A DNA stretch of 64,000 nucleotides from Pseudomonas chlororaphis (GTDB lineage Bacteria > Pseudomonadota > Gammaproteobacteria > Pseudomonadales > Pseudomonadaceae), in the NCBI RefSeq assembly GCF_001921865.1, contig NZ_MSCT01000013.1:62001-126000 (forward strand), in the 5' to 3' direction. Under the pieces are notes generated by a model, which made no database searches, was not told where the DNA came from, and worked only from the letters and a program-made list of their open reading frames with translations. Positions 49,806 to 58,165 of the stretch are shown in pieces (the first letter of the stretch is position 1; the number at the start of each line of letters is the position of its first letter). The translations under genes were made by a program, and so were the position numbers.

Positions 49806-50866
49806 AAGCATTGCGTTGGCATGCCGCCCGCGACCTGCGCCTGACCGACCTCGCCCAGCCCGAGCCCGGGCCGGGCGAGGTGTTGCTCCAGGTGGCCTAC
49901 TGCGGCATCTGCGGCAGCGACCTGCACGAATACGCCGACGGCCCGCACTCGATCCCGCAACAGCAGCCCCACCCGCTGTCCGGCTGCCGCGCGCCGCTGA
50001 CCCTGGGCCACGAATTCTGCGGCCAGGTCATGGCCGTCGGCGCGGGCGTCGAGCGGGTCCGGGTCGGCAGCCGGGTGGCGGTCGAGCCGGAGTATCGCTG
50101 CGGCGAGTGCCCGTACTGCCGCGCCGGCCAGTACAACCTCTGCCAGTCCATGGGCTTCATCGGCCTGATGGGCGACGGCGGTTTCGCCGAACAGGTGCGA
50201 GTCCCGGCCTACATGCTGCACCCGCTGCCGGACGCGGTGAGCTTCAAGCAGGCCGCGGTGCTGGAACCGGCGGCGGTGGCCTTTCACGCGCTGAACCAGA
50301 GCAGCCTGATGGCCGGCGACAGCTGCGTGGTGTTCGGCCTCGGCCCCATCGGCCTGCTGTTGATCCAGCTGGCGCGCCTGCGCGGCGTGGAGCGGATCTT
50401 CGCCGTGGACATCAGCCCGGAGCGACGCCGGCTGGCCCGCGACTTCGGCGCCCTGGAGGTGCTCGACGGCCACGCCGCCGACCTGCCGCAACGCTTGCAC
50501 GCACTGAGCGACGGCGGGGTCGACACGGCCTTCGAGGCCGCTGGCAGCCAGCAGACCCTGGACCTCGCCCTGCAAGCGCTGCGCAAGGGCGGCGAAGCGG
50601 TGCTGGTGGGCCTGATGGACGAGGCGCGCTTCGACGCCTTCGACCTGGTCAACCGCGAACTGCGCCTGCTGGGCAGCGTCGGCTATCGCAACGCCTACCC
50701 GCCGCTGATCGAACTGCTGGCCAGCGGCCGCCTGGACCTGACCCGCGCGGTGACCCGCTGCGTGACCCTGGACCAGGCCGTGGAGTATGGCTTCGAGGCG
50801 CTGTTGCAGGACAAGAGCCAGATCAAGGTCCTGGTCAACCCCAGCCCCGCGCTGGCCAAAGCATGA
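49802..50866 (+). CDS. Zinc-dependent medium-chain alcohol dehydrogenase (2,3-butanediol dehydrogenase-like)
   Basis: Predicted 354-residue NAD(P)-dependent dehydrogenase. Catalytic zinc ligands are C37 (CGICGSDLHEY), and His-Glu in LTLGHEFCGQV. The structural zinc is held by four Cys in EYRCGECPYCRAGQYNLC. The Rossmann motif is VVFGLGPIGLLLIQLA. The overall pattern is like 2,3-butanediol/sorbitol dehydrogenases. It overlaps the MFS stop by ATGA, so it is translationally coupled. In this cluster it may oxidise a secondary alcohol to the ketone that the cupin dioxygenase cleaves; this is inference. Confidence 0.87.
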   Translation: MKALRWHAARDLRLTDLAQPEPGPGEVLLQVAYCGICGSDLHEYADGPHSIPQQQPHPLSGCRAPLTLGHEFCGQVMAVGAGVERVRVGSRVAVEPEYRCGECPYCRAGQYNLCQSMGFIGLMGDGGFAEQVRVPAYMLHPLPDAVSFKQAAVLEPAAVAFHALNQSSLMAGDSCVVFGLGPIGLLLIQLARLRGVERIFAVDISPERRRLARDFGALEVLDGHAADLPQRLHALSDGGVDTAFEAAGSQQTLDLALQALRKGGEAVLVGLMDEARFDAFDLVNRELRLLGSVGYRNAYPPLIELLASGRLDLTRAVTRCVTLDQAVEYGFEALLQDKSQIKVLVNPSPALAKA

Positions 50867-50869
50867 CCC

Positions 50870-50987
50870 TGTAGCCGCTGCCGCAGGCTGCGTTCGAGGA
50901 CGCAGTCCTCGCCAGCGCAATCAGCCGTCTCCCAATAACCCGTTTACGAACGCTGCGCGTCCGATCGCAGCCTTCGGCAGCGGCTAC
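50870..50987. repeat. TGTAGCCGCTGCCG palindromic repeat
   Basis: TGTAGCCGCTGCCGCAGGCTGCG faces CGATCGCAGCCTTCGGCAGCGGCTAC. It lies within the cluster, between the dehydrogenase and the porin. Confidence 0.85.
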
Positions 50988-50991
50988 TCAC

Positions 50992-51002
50992 AAAAACAAC
51001 AA
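50992..51002 (+). promoter_or_regulatory. Hfq/Crc-type motif before the porin gene
   Basis: AAAAACAACAA, followed by GAAACGAG, is 17 bases before the ATG and nearly the same as the kguT site. Confidence 0.65.
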
Positions 51003-51018
51003 GAAACGAGTATCGACC

Positions 51019-52320
51019 ATGAAAAGCATTTCCCTGCTGTGCCCGCTGCTGGCCGCGATCCTCTGCTCCCCGCTGTGCCAGGCCGAGACCCCGACGCCCA
51101 ACCGCGAAGGCCCGCTGGCCGGGCTCGGCGAGCAACTGGCCGGCTATGGCATTCAACCCCACGTACAGTTCTGGAGCCTGTCGATGAAGAACCTCGATAC
51201 CGGCCCGCGGCAACACAGCTTCGGCAACAGCGGCGACCTGTTCGTCGGCGCCGACGTCGACCTGGACACCCTCGCCGGCCTCGAGGGCGCGGCCTTTCAT
51301 ATCGAGGAAACCGTGTTCATCCTCGACACCGCCACCGGCCAGCCGACCTCGCGCAACTGGCAAGGCGCCGCCGGCAGCTATTTCGCCGGCGCGCCGATCC
51401 ACAACGACATCACCAGCAACCAGCTGAGCCTGCTGACCTACCAGCAGACCTGGCTCGACGGCCGGCTCGACATGAGCCTGGGGCGGACCAACGCCCGGCG
51501 CTACTTCTATATCTACAACTGCGAAACGGTGGTCACCTGCAACGACCCGATCATCGATTCGTCCACCGGCATCCTGCCGCCGCCCTACGGCGCCTGGGGC
51601 GGCTACCTCAAGTACCAGCCGACGCCCGGCTTCTACGTGCATGGCGGCGCCTTCGAGTCGAACCCGGTGGACTACCTGAAAAAACGCAAGGGCCTGGACT
51701 TCAGCACCGACGACGCCAGCGGCACCAGCCTGCTGCTGGGCATCGGCAGCAAGGACGACGGCGCCTACCGCGCCCATTACGAACTCAACGGCTACTACAA
51801 CACCTCCAACCAGCGCGACCCGCTGACCGGCGCCAGCGAGCACGGCACCGGCGGTGCCTTCTTCAAGTTCCAGCAAGGTTTCTGGCGCGCCGACGGCGGC
51901 CTGGGCACGGCACCGCAAGCCCTGCTGGCGTTCGGTTCGCTGTCTGTCGCAGCCGACGACAAGCAGCCCTTCAGCCATTTCGCCGAGGCCGGCCTGACCT
52001 ACCTCGCACCCTTCGACCGCCCCCAGGACAAGCTCAACCTCAAGGCCAGCTACCTGCGCCTGAACGACCACCAACTGCGCTTCCAGCAGCAGGCGCGGAT
52101 CGCCAACGGCGGCGACGCCCGACTCGGCGAGCGCAACGTCTACGCCATCGAGGCCAACGGCCACTTCGCCCTGACCCGGCACCTGGCCCTCGAGCCCAGC
52201 GTCCAGTACCTGATCAACCCGGACAACTTCTACAACCCCGAGGCCCGCGAACTGAGCGGCAACGGCTTCGTCGTCGGCCTGCAAGTCATGTACGACGTCG
52301 GCGCGGCGCTGGGGCTGTGA
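51019..52320 (+). CDS. OprB-family outer-membrane porin
   Basis: Predicted 433-residue outer-membrane channel with a cleavable signal (MKSISLLCPLLAAILCSPLCQAE). The mature part has many alternating strands and OprB/carbohydrate-selective porin features: GDLFVGADVDLDTLAGLEGAAFHIEE, LTYQQTWLDGRLDMSLGRTNARRYFY, CNDPI, and the end LEPSVQYLINPDNFYN ... GNGFVVGLQVMYDVGAALGL. OprB porins pass sugars and related neutral compounds. It sits between the dehydrogenase and GMC genes, so the substrate of the cluster may be a sugar-like or glycosylated aromatic compound. Start at 51019 is fixed by the signal. Confidence 0.83.
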   Translation: MKSISLLCPLLAAILCSPLCQAETPTPNREGPLAGLGEQLAGYGIQPHVQFWSLSMKNLDTGPRQHSFGNSGDLFVGADVDLDTLAGLEGAAFHIEETVFILDTATGQPTSRNWQGAAGSYFAGAPIHNDITSNQLSLLTYQQTWLDGRLDMSLGRTNARRYFYIYNCETVVTCNDPIIDSSTGILPPPYGAWGGYLKYQPTPGFYVHGGAFESNPVDYLKKRKGLDFSTDDASGTSLLLGIGSKDDGAYRAHYELNGYYNTSNQRDPLTGASEHGTGGAFFKFQQGFWRADGGLGTAPQALLAFGSLSVAADDKQPFSHFAEAGLTYLAPFDRPQDKLNLKASYLRLNDHQLRFQQQARIANGGDARLGERNVYAIEANGHFALTRHLALEPSVQYLINPDNFYNPEARELSGNGFVVGLQVMYDVGAALGL

Positions 52321-52352
52321 ACCTGCTTTCCACTGCCAACGAGGTATCTACC

Positions 52353-54032
52353 ATGACTGACTGCGCTCCACGTTCGTTCGACTACATCGTGGTCGGGGCC
52401 GGCTCGGCCGGTTGCGTGCTGGCCAACCGCCTGTCCGCCGACCCGGCGCTCAGCGTCTGCCTAATCGAGGCCGGCCCCAGCGACCGCAGCCTGTTTCCCG
52501 GGGCCTATGTACGGACCCCGGCGGGCATCATCCGCCTGATCGCCAACCCGAAGTGGAACTGGATGCACAGCTTCAGCGCCCAGGCCGCCAGCGGCGACCG
52601 GCCGATCCCCTGCCCTCGCGGCCGGCTCTGGGGCGGCTCCAGCGCGATCAACGGGATGATCTACATCCGCGGCCACCGCAGCGACTACGATCGCTGGGCG
52701 GCGGCCGGCAACCAGGGCTGGAGCTACGACGAACTGCTGCCGTACTTCCTGCGCTCGGAACACTTCGAGCCCGGCGCCTCGCCCTGGCACGGCCAGGGCG
52801 GCGAGCTCAACGTCGCCGCGCAACGCAGCCCGAGCCCGGTCAACGAGGTGTTCTACCAGGCCGCCCAGGAGCTGGGCTGGCGCTACAACCCGGATTTCAA
52901 CGGCGAGGAGCAGGAAGGCTACGGCGCCTTCCATGTCACCCAGATCAACGGCGAGCGTTGCAGCGCCGCGCGGGCCTTTCTGTACCCGGCGCTGACGCGC
53001 CCCAACCTCTGCGTCCTGAGCTCGACCCTGACCCACCGTGTGCTGCTGGAGGGCAATCGCGCCTGCGGCGTCGAGGTCAGCCAGGACGGCGCGGTGTTTC
53101 GCCTCAAGGCCCGGCGCGAGGTGATCCTCAGCGCCGGGGCGATCAATTCGCCCCAGGTGCTGCTGCTCTCCGGCATCGGCCCGGCCGAGGAACTGGCGCG
53201 CCACGGCATCGCCCAACGCCATGAACTGCCCGGGGTCGGCCACAACCTGCAGGACCACCAGGACGTGGTGCTGATGTACCGCAGCGACAGCGCTCTGACC
53301 TACGGCGTGTCGGCCAAGGGCCTGCTGCCCCTGGCCCGCTCGCCCTGGCAGTACCTGAGCCGGCGCAGCGGCCCGCTGACCTCCAACACCGTGGAATCCG
53401 GCGGCTTCCTGCGCCTGCGGCCCGACGACGCCGCGCCGGAACTGGGGCTGATCGTCGCCCCGGCGCTGAAGAACCAGCCGCAGCGCCTGGTGCCGCGGGG
53501 CCATGGCGTCAGCCTGCATATCGCCGTGATGCACCCGCAGAGCCGCGGCCAGGTGCGGCTCAACTCGGCCGATCCCCACGACAAACCTGTTATCGACGGC
53601 AACTTCCTCAGCCACCCGGAAGACCTGCGCAAGCTGGTGGCCGGCGTGCGCCTGGTGCGCCAACTGGCGGCGACCCAGGCTTTCGCCCGGCGCCTGGAAG
53701 GCGAACTGCTGCCCGGGCCGCAGGTCGAGAGCCAGGCACAGATCGAGCAATGGGTTCGCGACAGCCTCGGCACCGTGTTCCACCCGGTCGGCACCTGCAA
53801 GATGGGCCACGATGCCCAGGCGGTGGTCGACGACCAGTTGCGGGTACACGGCCTGCAGGGCCTGCGGGTGGCCGATGCGTCGATCATGCCGACCCTGACC
53901 ACCGGCAATACCAACGCGGCGGCGATCATGATCGGCGAAAAGGCCGCGGACCTGCTGCTGGGCAAGGCGGCACCGACCCTGGGCGCCCCTGTTCGTCTTG
54001 AGGAACCGGCACCGACGCTGGCCATTGGCTGA
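52353..54032 (+). CDS. GMC-family FAD oxidoreductase (choline dehydrogenase-like)
   Basis: Predicted 559-residue flavoprotein of the glucose-methanol-choline family. The FAD motif is DYIVVGAGSAGCVLANRL (about residues 9-26), followed by CPRGRLWGGSSAINGMIYIRGHRSDYD (GMC signature 1), EVILSAGAINSPQVLLLSGIGPAEEL (signature 2), and the catalytic end FHPVGTCKMG ... LRVADASIMPTLTTGNTNAA, with the active-site His and Asn. It would oxidise a primary or secondary alcohol with transfer of electrons to a quinone or oxygen. It starts 32 bases after the porin. Last gene of the cluster; the substrate is unknown. Confidence 0.9.
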   Translation: MTDCAPRSFDYIVVGAGSAGCVLANRLSADPALSVCLIEAGPSDRSLFPGAYVRTPAGIIRLIANPKWNWMHSFSAQAASGDRPIPCPRGRLWGGSSAINGMIYIRGHRSDYDRWAAAGNQGWSYDELLPYFLRSEHFEPGASPWHGQGGELNVAAQRSPSPVNEVFYQAAQELGWRYNPDFNGEEQEGYGAFHVTQINGERCSAARAFLYPALTRPNLCVLSSTLTHRVLLEGNRACGVEVSQDGAVFRLKARREVILSAGAINSPQVLLLSGIGPAEELARHGIAQRHELPGVGHNLQDHQDVVLMYRSDSALTYGVSAKGLLPLARSPWQYLSRRSGPLTSNTVESGGFLRLRPDDAAPELGLIVAPALKNQPQRLVPRGHGVSLHIAVMHPQSRGQVRLNSADPHDKPVIDGNFLSHPEDLRKLVAGVRLVRQLAATQAFARRLEGELLPGPQVESQAQIEQWVRDSLGTVFHPVGTCKMGHDAQAVVDDQLRVHGLQGLRVADASIMPTLTTGNTNAAAIMIGEKAADLLLGKAAPTLGAPVRLEEPAPTLAIG

Positions 54033-54056
54033 ATCGGTCAAACACAGGTGATCCCC

Positions 54057-54157
54057 TGTAGGAGCGAAGCTTGCTCGCGATGGACGTGAGAGCGCCGCGT
54101 TTATCCAGCCGGTGCGCGTTAGCGTTAACGACCATCGCGAGCAAGCTGCGCTCCTAC
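54057..54157. repeat. REP pair, inverted
   Basis: TGTAGGAGCGAAGCTTGCTCGCGAT faces ATCGCGAGCAAGCTGCGCTCC. It separates the GMC gene from the MarR-GNAT gene. Confidence 0.9.
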
Positions 54158-54199
54158 GGATACGCTTCGGTGTGCATCTGGATTTTGCGGTTTACCGGG

Positions 54200-54226
54200 C
54201 ATATAGTTGCATCGCACAACTATATG
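54200..54226. promoter_or_regulatory. Operator of the MarR-GNAT gene
   Basis: CATATAGTTG and CAACTATATG form perfect 10-base arms around CATCGCA. It is 12 bases before the start codon and A/T-rich in a GC-rich setting, as MarR operators are. Autorepression is likely. Confidence 0.75.
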
Positions 54227-54238
54227 GGAAGCCTCGCC

Positions 54239-55216
54239 ATGTCCTCTCCTTCGCCGCTGGTGGATCAAACCCGCAACGCCTCGCGCAAACTGGTGCGCGA
54301 ACTGGGTTTTATGGGCGCTACCCTCGCCGGCTCCGATCTGGCGCCCTCGGCGGTGCACGCGCTGATCGAGCTCGACCTGCACGCCCCGCTCACCGCCGCC
54401 CAACTGGGCAAGACCCTGAACCTGGAAAAATCCTCGATCAGCCGCCTGCTGGCCAAGCTCATCGACCGCGGCGACCTCCAGGAAAGCCCCAGCCCCGCGG
54501 ACGCCCGGGAAAAGCACCTGGGCCTGACCGCCCAGGGACGCAAGCAGGTGGCCGCCCTCCATGCCTTCGGCAGCGCTCAGGTGGCGCAAGCCCTGCGCCT
54601 GCTGGCGCCGCGTCAGCAAAGCCAGGTGGTCGACGGCCTGCGCAGCTATGGCCGGGCCCTGGAAGCCTGCCGCCTGGGGCAGTCGCGGATCGACGCCGTG
54701 ACACCCGCCGTACAGCGCGGCTATCGGCCCGGCATGATCGGCCGCATCACCGAACTGCACGCGCTCTACTACGCGCGCCTGGTGGGTTTCGGGCAGTTCT
54801 TCGAGAAGCAGGTCGCCGCCGGTCTGGCGGAATTCAGCGAACGCCTGGAGCATCCCGATAACGGGGTGTGGCTGGCGCTGCTCGACGAGCAGATCGTCGG
54901 CTCGATCGCCATCGACCTGGGTGCGCCCGCGGCCCCGGCCGACGGCGCCGACAAGGTGGCCCATCTGCGCTGGTTCATCCTCGACGACGCGGCGCGCGGC
55001 AGCGGCACCGGACGCCGCCTGCTCGAAGCGGCGCTGGAGCATTGCGACCGGGTGGGCGCGACGTACTGCTACCTGTGGACGTTCAGCGGCCTGGACGCCG
55101 CCCGGCACCTGTACGAAGCCTTCGGCTTCCGGCTGGTGGAGGAACAATCCGCCGCGCAATGGGGCAAGACCGTACTGGAGCAACGGTTCGAACGGCGCCA
55201 TCCGGGCCTTGGCTGA
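54239..55216 (+). CDS. MarR-type regulator fused to a GNAT acetyltransferase
   Basis: Predicted 325-residue two-domain protein. Residues about 1-145 form a MarR winged helix (LAPSAVHALIELDLH ... TAAQLGKTLNLEKSSISRLLAKLIDRGDLQESPSPADAREKHLGLTAQG). Residues about 165-320 form a GNAT N-acetyltransferase with the acetyl-CoA motif HLRWFILDDAARGSGTGRRLLEAALEHC and the C-terminal LYEAFGFRLVEEQ. The fusion is known in many bacteria; the acetylated target is not known. A perfect palindrome just upstream points to autoregulation. It is not evidently part of either neighbouring pathway, but sits between the GMC cluster and hpa genes. Confidence 0.9.
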   Translation: MSSPSPLVDQTRNASRKLVRELGFMGATLAGSDLAPSAVHALIELDLHAPLTAAQLGKTLNLEKSSISRLLAKLIDRGDLQESPSPADAREKHLGLTAQGRKQVAALHAFGSAQVAQALRLLAPRQQSQVVDGLRSYGRALEACRLGQSRIDAVTPAVQRGYRPGMIGRITELHALYYARLVGFGQFFEKQVAAGLAEFSERLEHPDNGVWLALLDEQIVGSIAIDLGAPAAPADGADKVAHLRWFILDDAARGSGTGRRLLEAALEHCDRVGATYCYLWTFSGLDAARHLYEAFGFRLVEEQSAAQWGKTVLEQRFERRHPGLG

Positions 55217-55224
55217 AGCGCGCT

Positions 55225-56316
55225 TCAGCGCGCGGGCGGCGCGATACTCCAGAGCCGCGGCCAGTCCTCGGACGACAGGCCGTTGCAGGTCGGCATCTTG
55301 CGGTAATCGCTGAGCTGGAAGGCTTCGCCGTCGAACAGCCAGCGCCCGGTCTCGCCGCAATCGCCGATGCCGCGGGCCAGGTAGAAAGTGCTCAGCACCC
55401 CGGTCTTGGGGTCGTAATCGGCCCCGCCCGAGCCGTCCGCGTTATCCAGGGGCAAGGCCTGCCGATGCAGCGTCTGCAACTGCGGCGGATCGCTGCGCGA
55501 CCAACTGCTGATCAGGTAATCGCAGTTGTAGGCCGCGCAGTCGCTGAGCACCACGGTCAACGCCCGCTGCGCGCTCAACGGATAGACCTCGACCTGGGGC
55601 TCGGCCACAGAGTCCTCGTCGTCGTTGGGCGTCCCCGGAGAAGCGAGTTTCAGGGCCGCCGCCGTAATGCGCGTGCGCTCCTGCGCCGTCAGTTGCGGCG
55701 CCCCCGGATAAGCCCGTAGCTGGGCCGGCAGCGGTCGCGCGGGCACCTCGCTGGCTGGACGCGGGCCCGGACGCCACAACGCCGTCACGCCATCGACCCG
55801 GCCCTGGACCGAGTCCATCAGCAACAGCGCCGCCGACAACCCGCGAAGCGACACCCAGGCCTCGTCGTTCCCCACCAGCCGCAGCTCACTGCCATTGCGC
55901 AGGCGTTCCAGCCATTGCCGGGCCCGGGCCGGGTCGGCGATTTCATAACGGCTGGCCTCGGCCCGGGCGCCCTTCTTCTCCGGCAGCAGCGCCAGGGCAT
56001 CCAACAGCCGCGGCTCCAGCGGCTGGCCGTCGAGACGCAGCGCCGCCAGTTCGGCAGGCTCGCCGCGCTGATCCAGGCGTATCTCCAGCGGACCGTCGGC
56101 GCCGGCGCGCCGCTGGAGATGCAGGGTCAAGGCGCTGTATTGCGTGCCGTGCTCGCCGTTGGGCGCGCTCAGCGCATGGCAGCCGCGCAGGTTGTCGCAG
56201 CCGGTGACCCAGTCCTGGGTCTGGCGCAGCAGCGGCACCTTCTCCGCGGCGGGCTGGGCCAGGGCCGGCGCGGCGCCGGCGGCCAGCAAAACAAGCATCA
56301 GACTGCGCTGCAACAT
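55225..56316 (-). CDS. DUF1176 periplasmic protein
   Basis: Predicted 363-residue exported protein with a cleavable signal (MLQRSLMLVLLAAGAAPALAQ). Typical DUF1176 features are the early WVTGCDNLRGCHALSA with two cysteines, RLVGNDEAWVSLRGLSAALLLMDSVQGR, LWRPGPRPASEVPARPLPAQL, and the end TFYLARGIGDCGETGRWLFDGEAFQLSDYRKMPTCNGL. Paired cysteines suggest disulfides. Function is not established. It is transcribed toward the MarR-GNAT gene and ends 8 bases from it. Confidence 0.82.
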   Translation of the reverse strand: MLQRSLMLVLLAAGAAPALAQPAAEKVPLLRQTQDWVTGCDNLRGCHALSAPNGEHGTQYSALTLHLQRRAGADGPLEIRLDQRGEPAELAALRLDGQPLEPRLLDALALLPEKKGARAEASRYEIADPARARQWLERLRNGSELRLVGNDEAWVSLRGLSAALLLMDSVQGRVDGVTALWRPGPRPASEVPARPLPAQLRAYPGAPQLTAQERTRITAAALKLASPGTPNDDEDSVAEPQVEVYPLSAQRALTVVLSDCAAYNCDYLISSWSRSDPPQLQTLHRQALPLDNADGSGGADYDPKTGVLSTFYLARGIGDCGETGRWLFDGEAFQLSDYRKMPTCNGLSSEDWPRLWSIAPPAR

Positions 56317-56385
56317 GGGACGGTTCCTTGTCGGGCAAAAGCGCGGATTCTCCCACGCGCCGCGCCGGGGTTCGCGTTTTTTTCC

Positions 56386-57297
56386 TCAAGACGAAGCTTT
56401 CGTCACTCCCTGGCGCGCCCGGTATTCCCCCGGCGTCATCTTCGCGTAGCGCTGGAAGAAGCGGCTGAAATACGCCGGGTCCTTGAACCCCAGCCGGTAG
56501 CAGATTTCGTTCACGGAACTGGCGGTGAACAACAGCAGGCGCTTGGACTCCTGCATCAGGCGCTCGTACACCAGGCGCTTCGACGGCAGGTCGGCGATGC
56601 GCCGGCAGACGTCGTTGAGGCGCGCCTCGGTGACGCCGATCTGCCCGGCATAGGCCGACAGCGGCCAGTGTTGCAGGTACTGGGCTTCGATCAGTTCGTT
56701 GAAGCGATGGAAGATGTGCAGGTCTTCGTGGCGTGCCGGACGGGGCTCGAGGGAGTGGGCCGAGAGCCGGAACAGGCTGATCAGGATCAACCGCGTCAGG
56801 GCCTCCAGCGCTGGCGCGTGCCCGGCGCCCTGCCCCGCGACTTCCTCTTGCAGCTCGTCGAACAGCAGTTCCAGGCGCCGCGCCTCGGCCGCGAACTGCG
56901 GTTCCAGGCGCGCCAGCGCCACGCAGGCCGGGGCGATCTGCGGGCCGCTGGCGAGGCGGCTGTCGGCTTCGAGCAATTCCCACACCAGTTGCTGACGCAC
57001 GGTGAGCACATGGCCTTCGCTGTCGGCCTCGGTGACGAAGGAATGGGCGATGGTCGGCGGCGTGAGGAAAAACATCGGCCCCGACTCCAGGTATTGCCGG
57101 TCGTCGAGGTAGACCCGCACCGCGCCGCTCTTCACGTAATGCACCTGGAAAAACCGGTCGTGGCGGTGCACCGGCATGTTGCGGCCGAAGAACCCGGCGA
57201 GGTTGCTCAGCTTGTCGTAATGCACCTGCGCATCGGCGTAACGCTGGTCGTAGACCTGGCCGATGTTGATGTTGGGGATCGGCTGGCGATCGCTCAT
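56386..57297 (-). CDS. hpaA: HpaA, AraC-type activator of 4-hydroxyphenylacetate genes
   Basis: Predicted 303-residue regulator. The cupin sensor has FFGRNMPVHRHDRFFQVHYVKSGAVRVYLDDRQY and FFLTPPTIAHSFVTE. The C-terminal AraC domain has WPLSAYAGQIGVTEARLNDVCRRIADLPSKRLVYERLMQESKRLL and ICYRLGFKDPAYFSRFFQRYAKMTPGEYR. In E. coli HpaA activates hpaBC on binding 4-hydroxyphenylacetate. Here it is divergent from hpaG1, as in P. aeruginosa. MSDRQPIPNINIGQVYDQRYA at 57297 is the start that keeps the family N-terminus. It may act on the distant hpaBC operon as well. Confidence 0.9.
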   Translation of the reverse strand: MSDRQPIPNINIGQVYDQRYADAQVHYDKLSNLAGFFGRNMPVHRHDRFFQVHYVKSGAVRVYLDDRQYLESGPMFFLTPPTIAHSFVTEADSEGHVLTVRQQLVWELLEADSRLASGPQIAPACVALARLEPQFAAEARRLELLFDELQEEVAGQGAGHAPALEALTRLILISLFRLSAHSLEPRPARHEDLHIFHRFNELIEAQYLQHWPLSAYAGQIGVTEARLNDVCRRIADLPSKRLVYERLMQESKRLLLFTASSVNEICYRLGFKDPAYFSRFFQRYAKMTPGEYRARQGVTKASS

Positions 57298-57399
57298 GGG
57301 GTCGGTTCCCGTTCTTGTTTCAGGCCGCGACGAACGCCCACATCCTGCGGGAATCGAGGCGTGTCCGCCAGAGCGCGGCAACCGGATCGCGGTCGGCGC

Positions 57400-57443
57400 T
57401 TGACGATCGTTAACATATTAAATATAACGTTAACACATTAACG
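57400..57443 (+). promoter_or_regulatory. hpaG1 promoter with two tandem operators
   Basis: TTGACG (57400-57405) and TATAAC (57423-57428), 17 bases apart, form a good sigma-70 promoter. Two related sites overlap it: CGTTAA-CATA-TTAAAT (57408-57423) in the spacer and CGTTAA-CACA-TTAACG (57428-57443) over the start, 20 bases apart. Placement implies repression, as by HpaR (MarR family) in E. coli. No hpaR is in the window. Confidence 0.72.
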
Positions 57444-57484
57444 AAATCGCCTCGTCTTGCGCGATGTTCAAGGAGAAAACCCCA

Positions 57485-58156
57485 ATGAGCCGTGCACTGC
57501 ATGAAGTCGCCACCGGCACCCTGTTCGGCGTCGCGCTGAACTATCAGGGCCTGTTGCGCAGCCACCTGGAATCCTTCACCCAACCGCCCTACCAGAAACC
57601 TCCGGTCAAGCCGGTGCTCTTCATCAAGACACCCAACACCCGCAACGTCCACGGCGGTGCCGTGGTCTATCCGCGGGGCGTCGACCGCCTGCAACCGGGT
57701 CCGGCGCTGGGCGTGGTGATCGGCAAGAGCGCCAGCCGGGTCAGCGCGCAAGACGCCCTGCAACATGTCGCCGGCTACACCATCGTCAACGAATTCAGCC
57801 TGCCCGAAGACAGCTACTACCGCCCTGCCGTCAAGGCCAAATGCCGCGACGGCTTCTGCGCCCTCGGCCCGGAACTGGTGCCGGCGGAACAGGTCGGCAA
57901 CCCCCATGACCTGGAGCTCACGCTGTGGGTCAACGGCGAACTGCGCCAGCGCAACAGCACCGCGAACTTCGTGCGCGACATTCCCCAGCTGATCGCCGAA
58001 CTCAGCGAGTTCATGACCCTGCACGCGGGTGACGTGCTGATCACCGGCACCCCCGAAGGCCGCGTCGACGTCCGCCCCGGCGACCGCATCGAAGTGGAAA
58101 TCAGCGGCCTGGGCCGCCTCGCCAACCACGTTGTCGCCGAAACAGCCGCCGAATAA
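57485..58156 (+). CDS. hpaG1: HpaG1, homoprotocatechuate-pathway isomerase/decarboxylase, N-terminal half equivalent
   Basis: Predicted 223-residue fumarylacetoacetate-hydrolase-fold enzyme. In E. coli a single HpaG holds two such halves that decarboxylate 5-oxopent-3-ene-1,2,5-tricarboxylate and isomerise the product; here the halves are separate genes. Visible features are GVALNYQGLL, PVLFIKTPNTRNVHGGAV, GYTIVNEFSLPEDSYYRPAVKAKCRDGFCALGPEL (metal-site region) and VLITGTPEGRVDVRPGD. ATG at 57485 has AAGGAG nine bases before it; an ATG at 57464 is less likely. First gene of the hpa operon, 9 bases before hpaG2. Confidence 0.9.
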   Translation: MSRALHEVATGTLFGVALNYQGLLRSHLESFTQPPYQKPPVKPVLFIKTPNTRNVHGGAVVYPRGVDRLQPGPALGVVIGKSASRVSAQDALQHVAGYTIVNEFSLPEDSYYRPAVKAKCRDGFCALGPELVPAEQVGNPHDLELTLWVNGELRQRNSTANFVRDIPQLIAELSEFMTLHAGDVLITGTPEGRVDVRPGDRIEVEISGLGRLANHVVAETAAE

Positions 58157-58165
58157 GGAGCCGAC

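Noticed and set aside
50787..52352. Plus-strand open frame that joins the dehydrogenase tail, the porin region and the GMC gene
   Set aside because: The part before 52353 is out of frame with the porin and low in complexity. The GMC protein begins at 52353, directly before its FAD motif.
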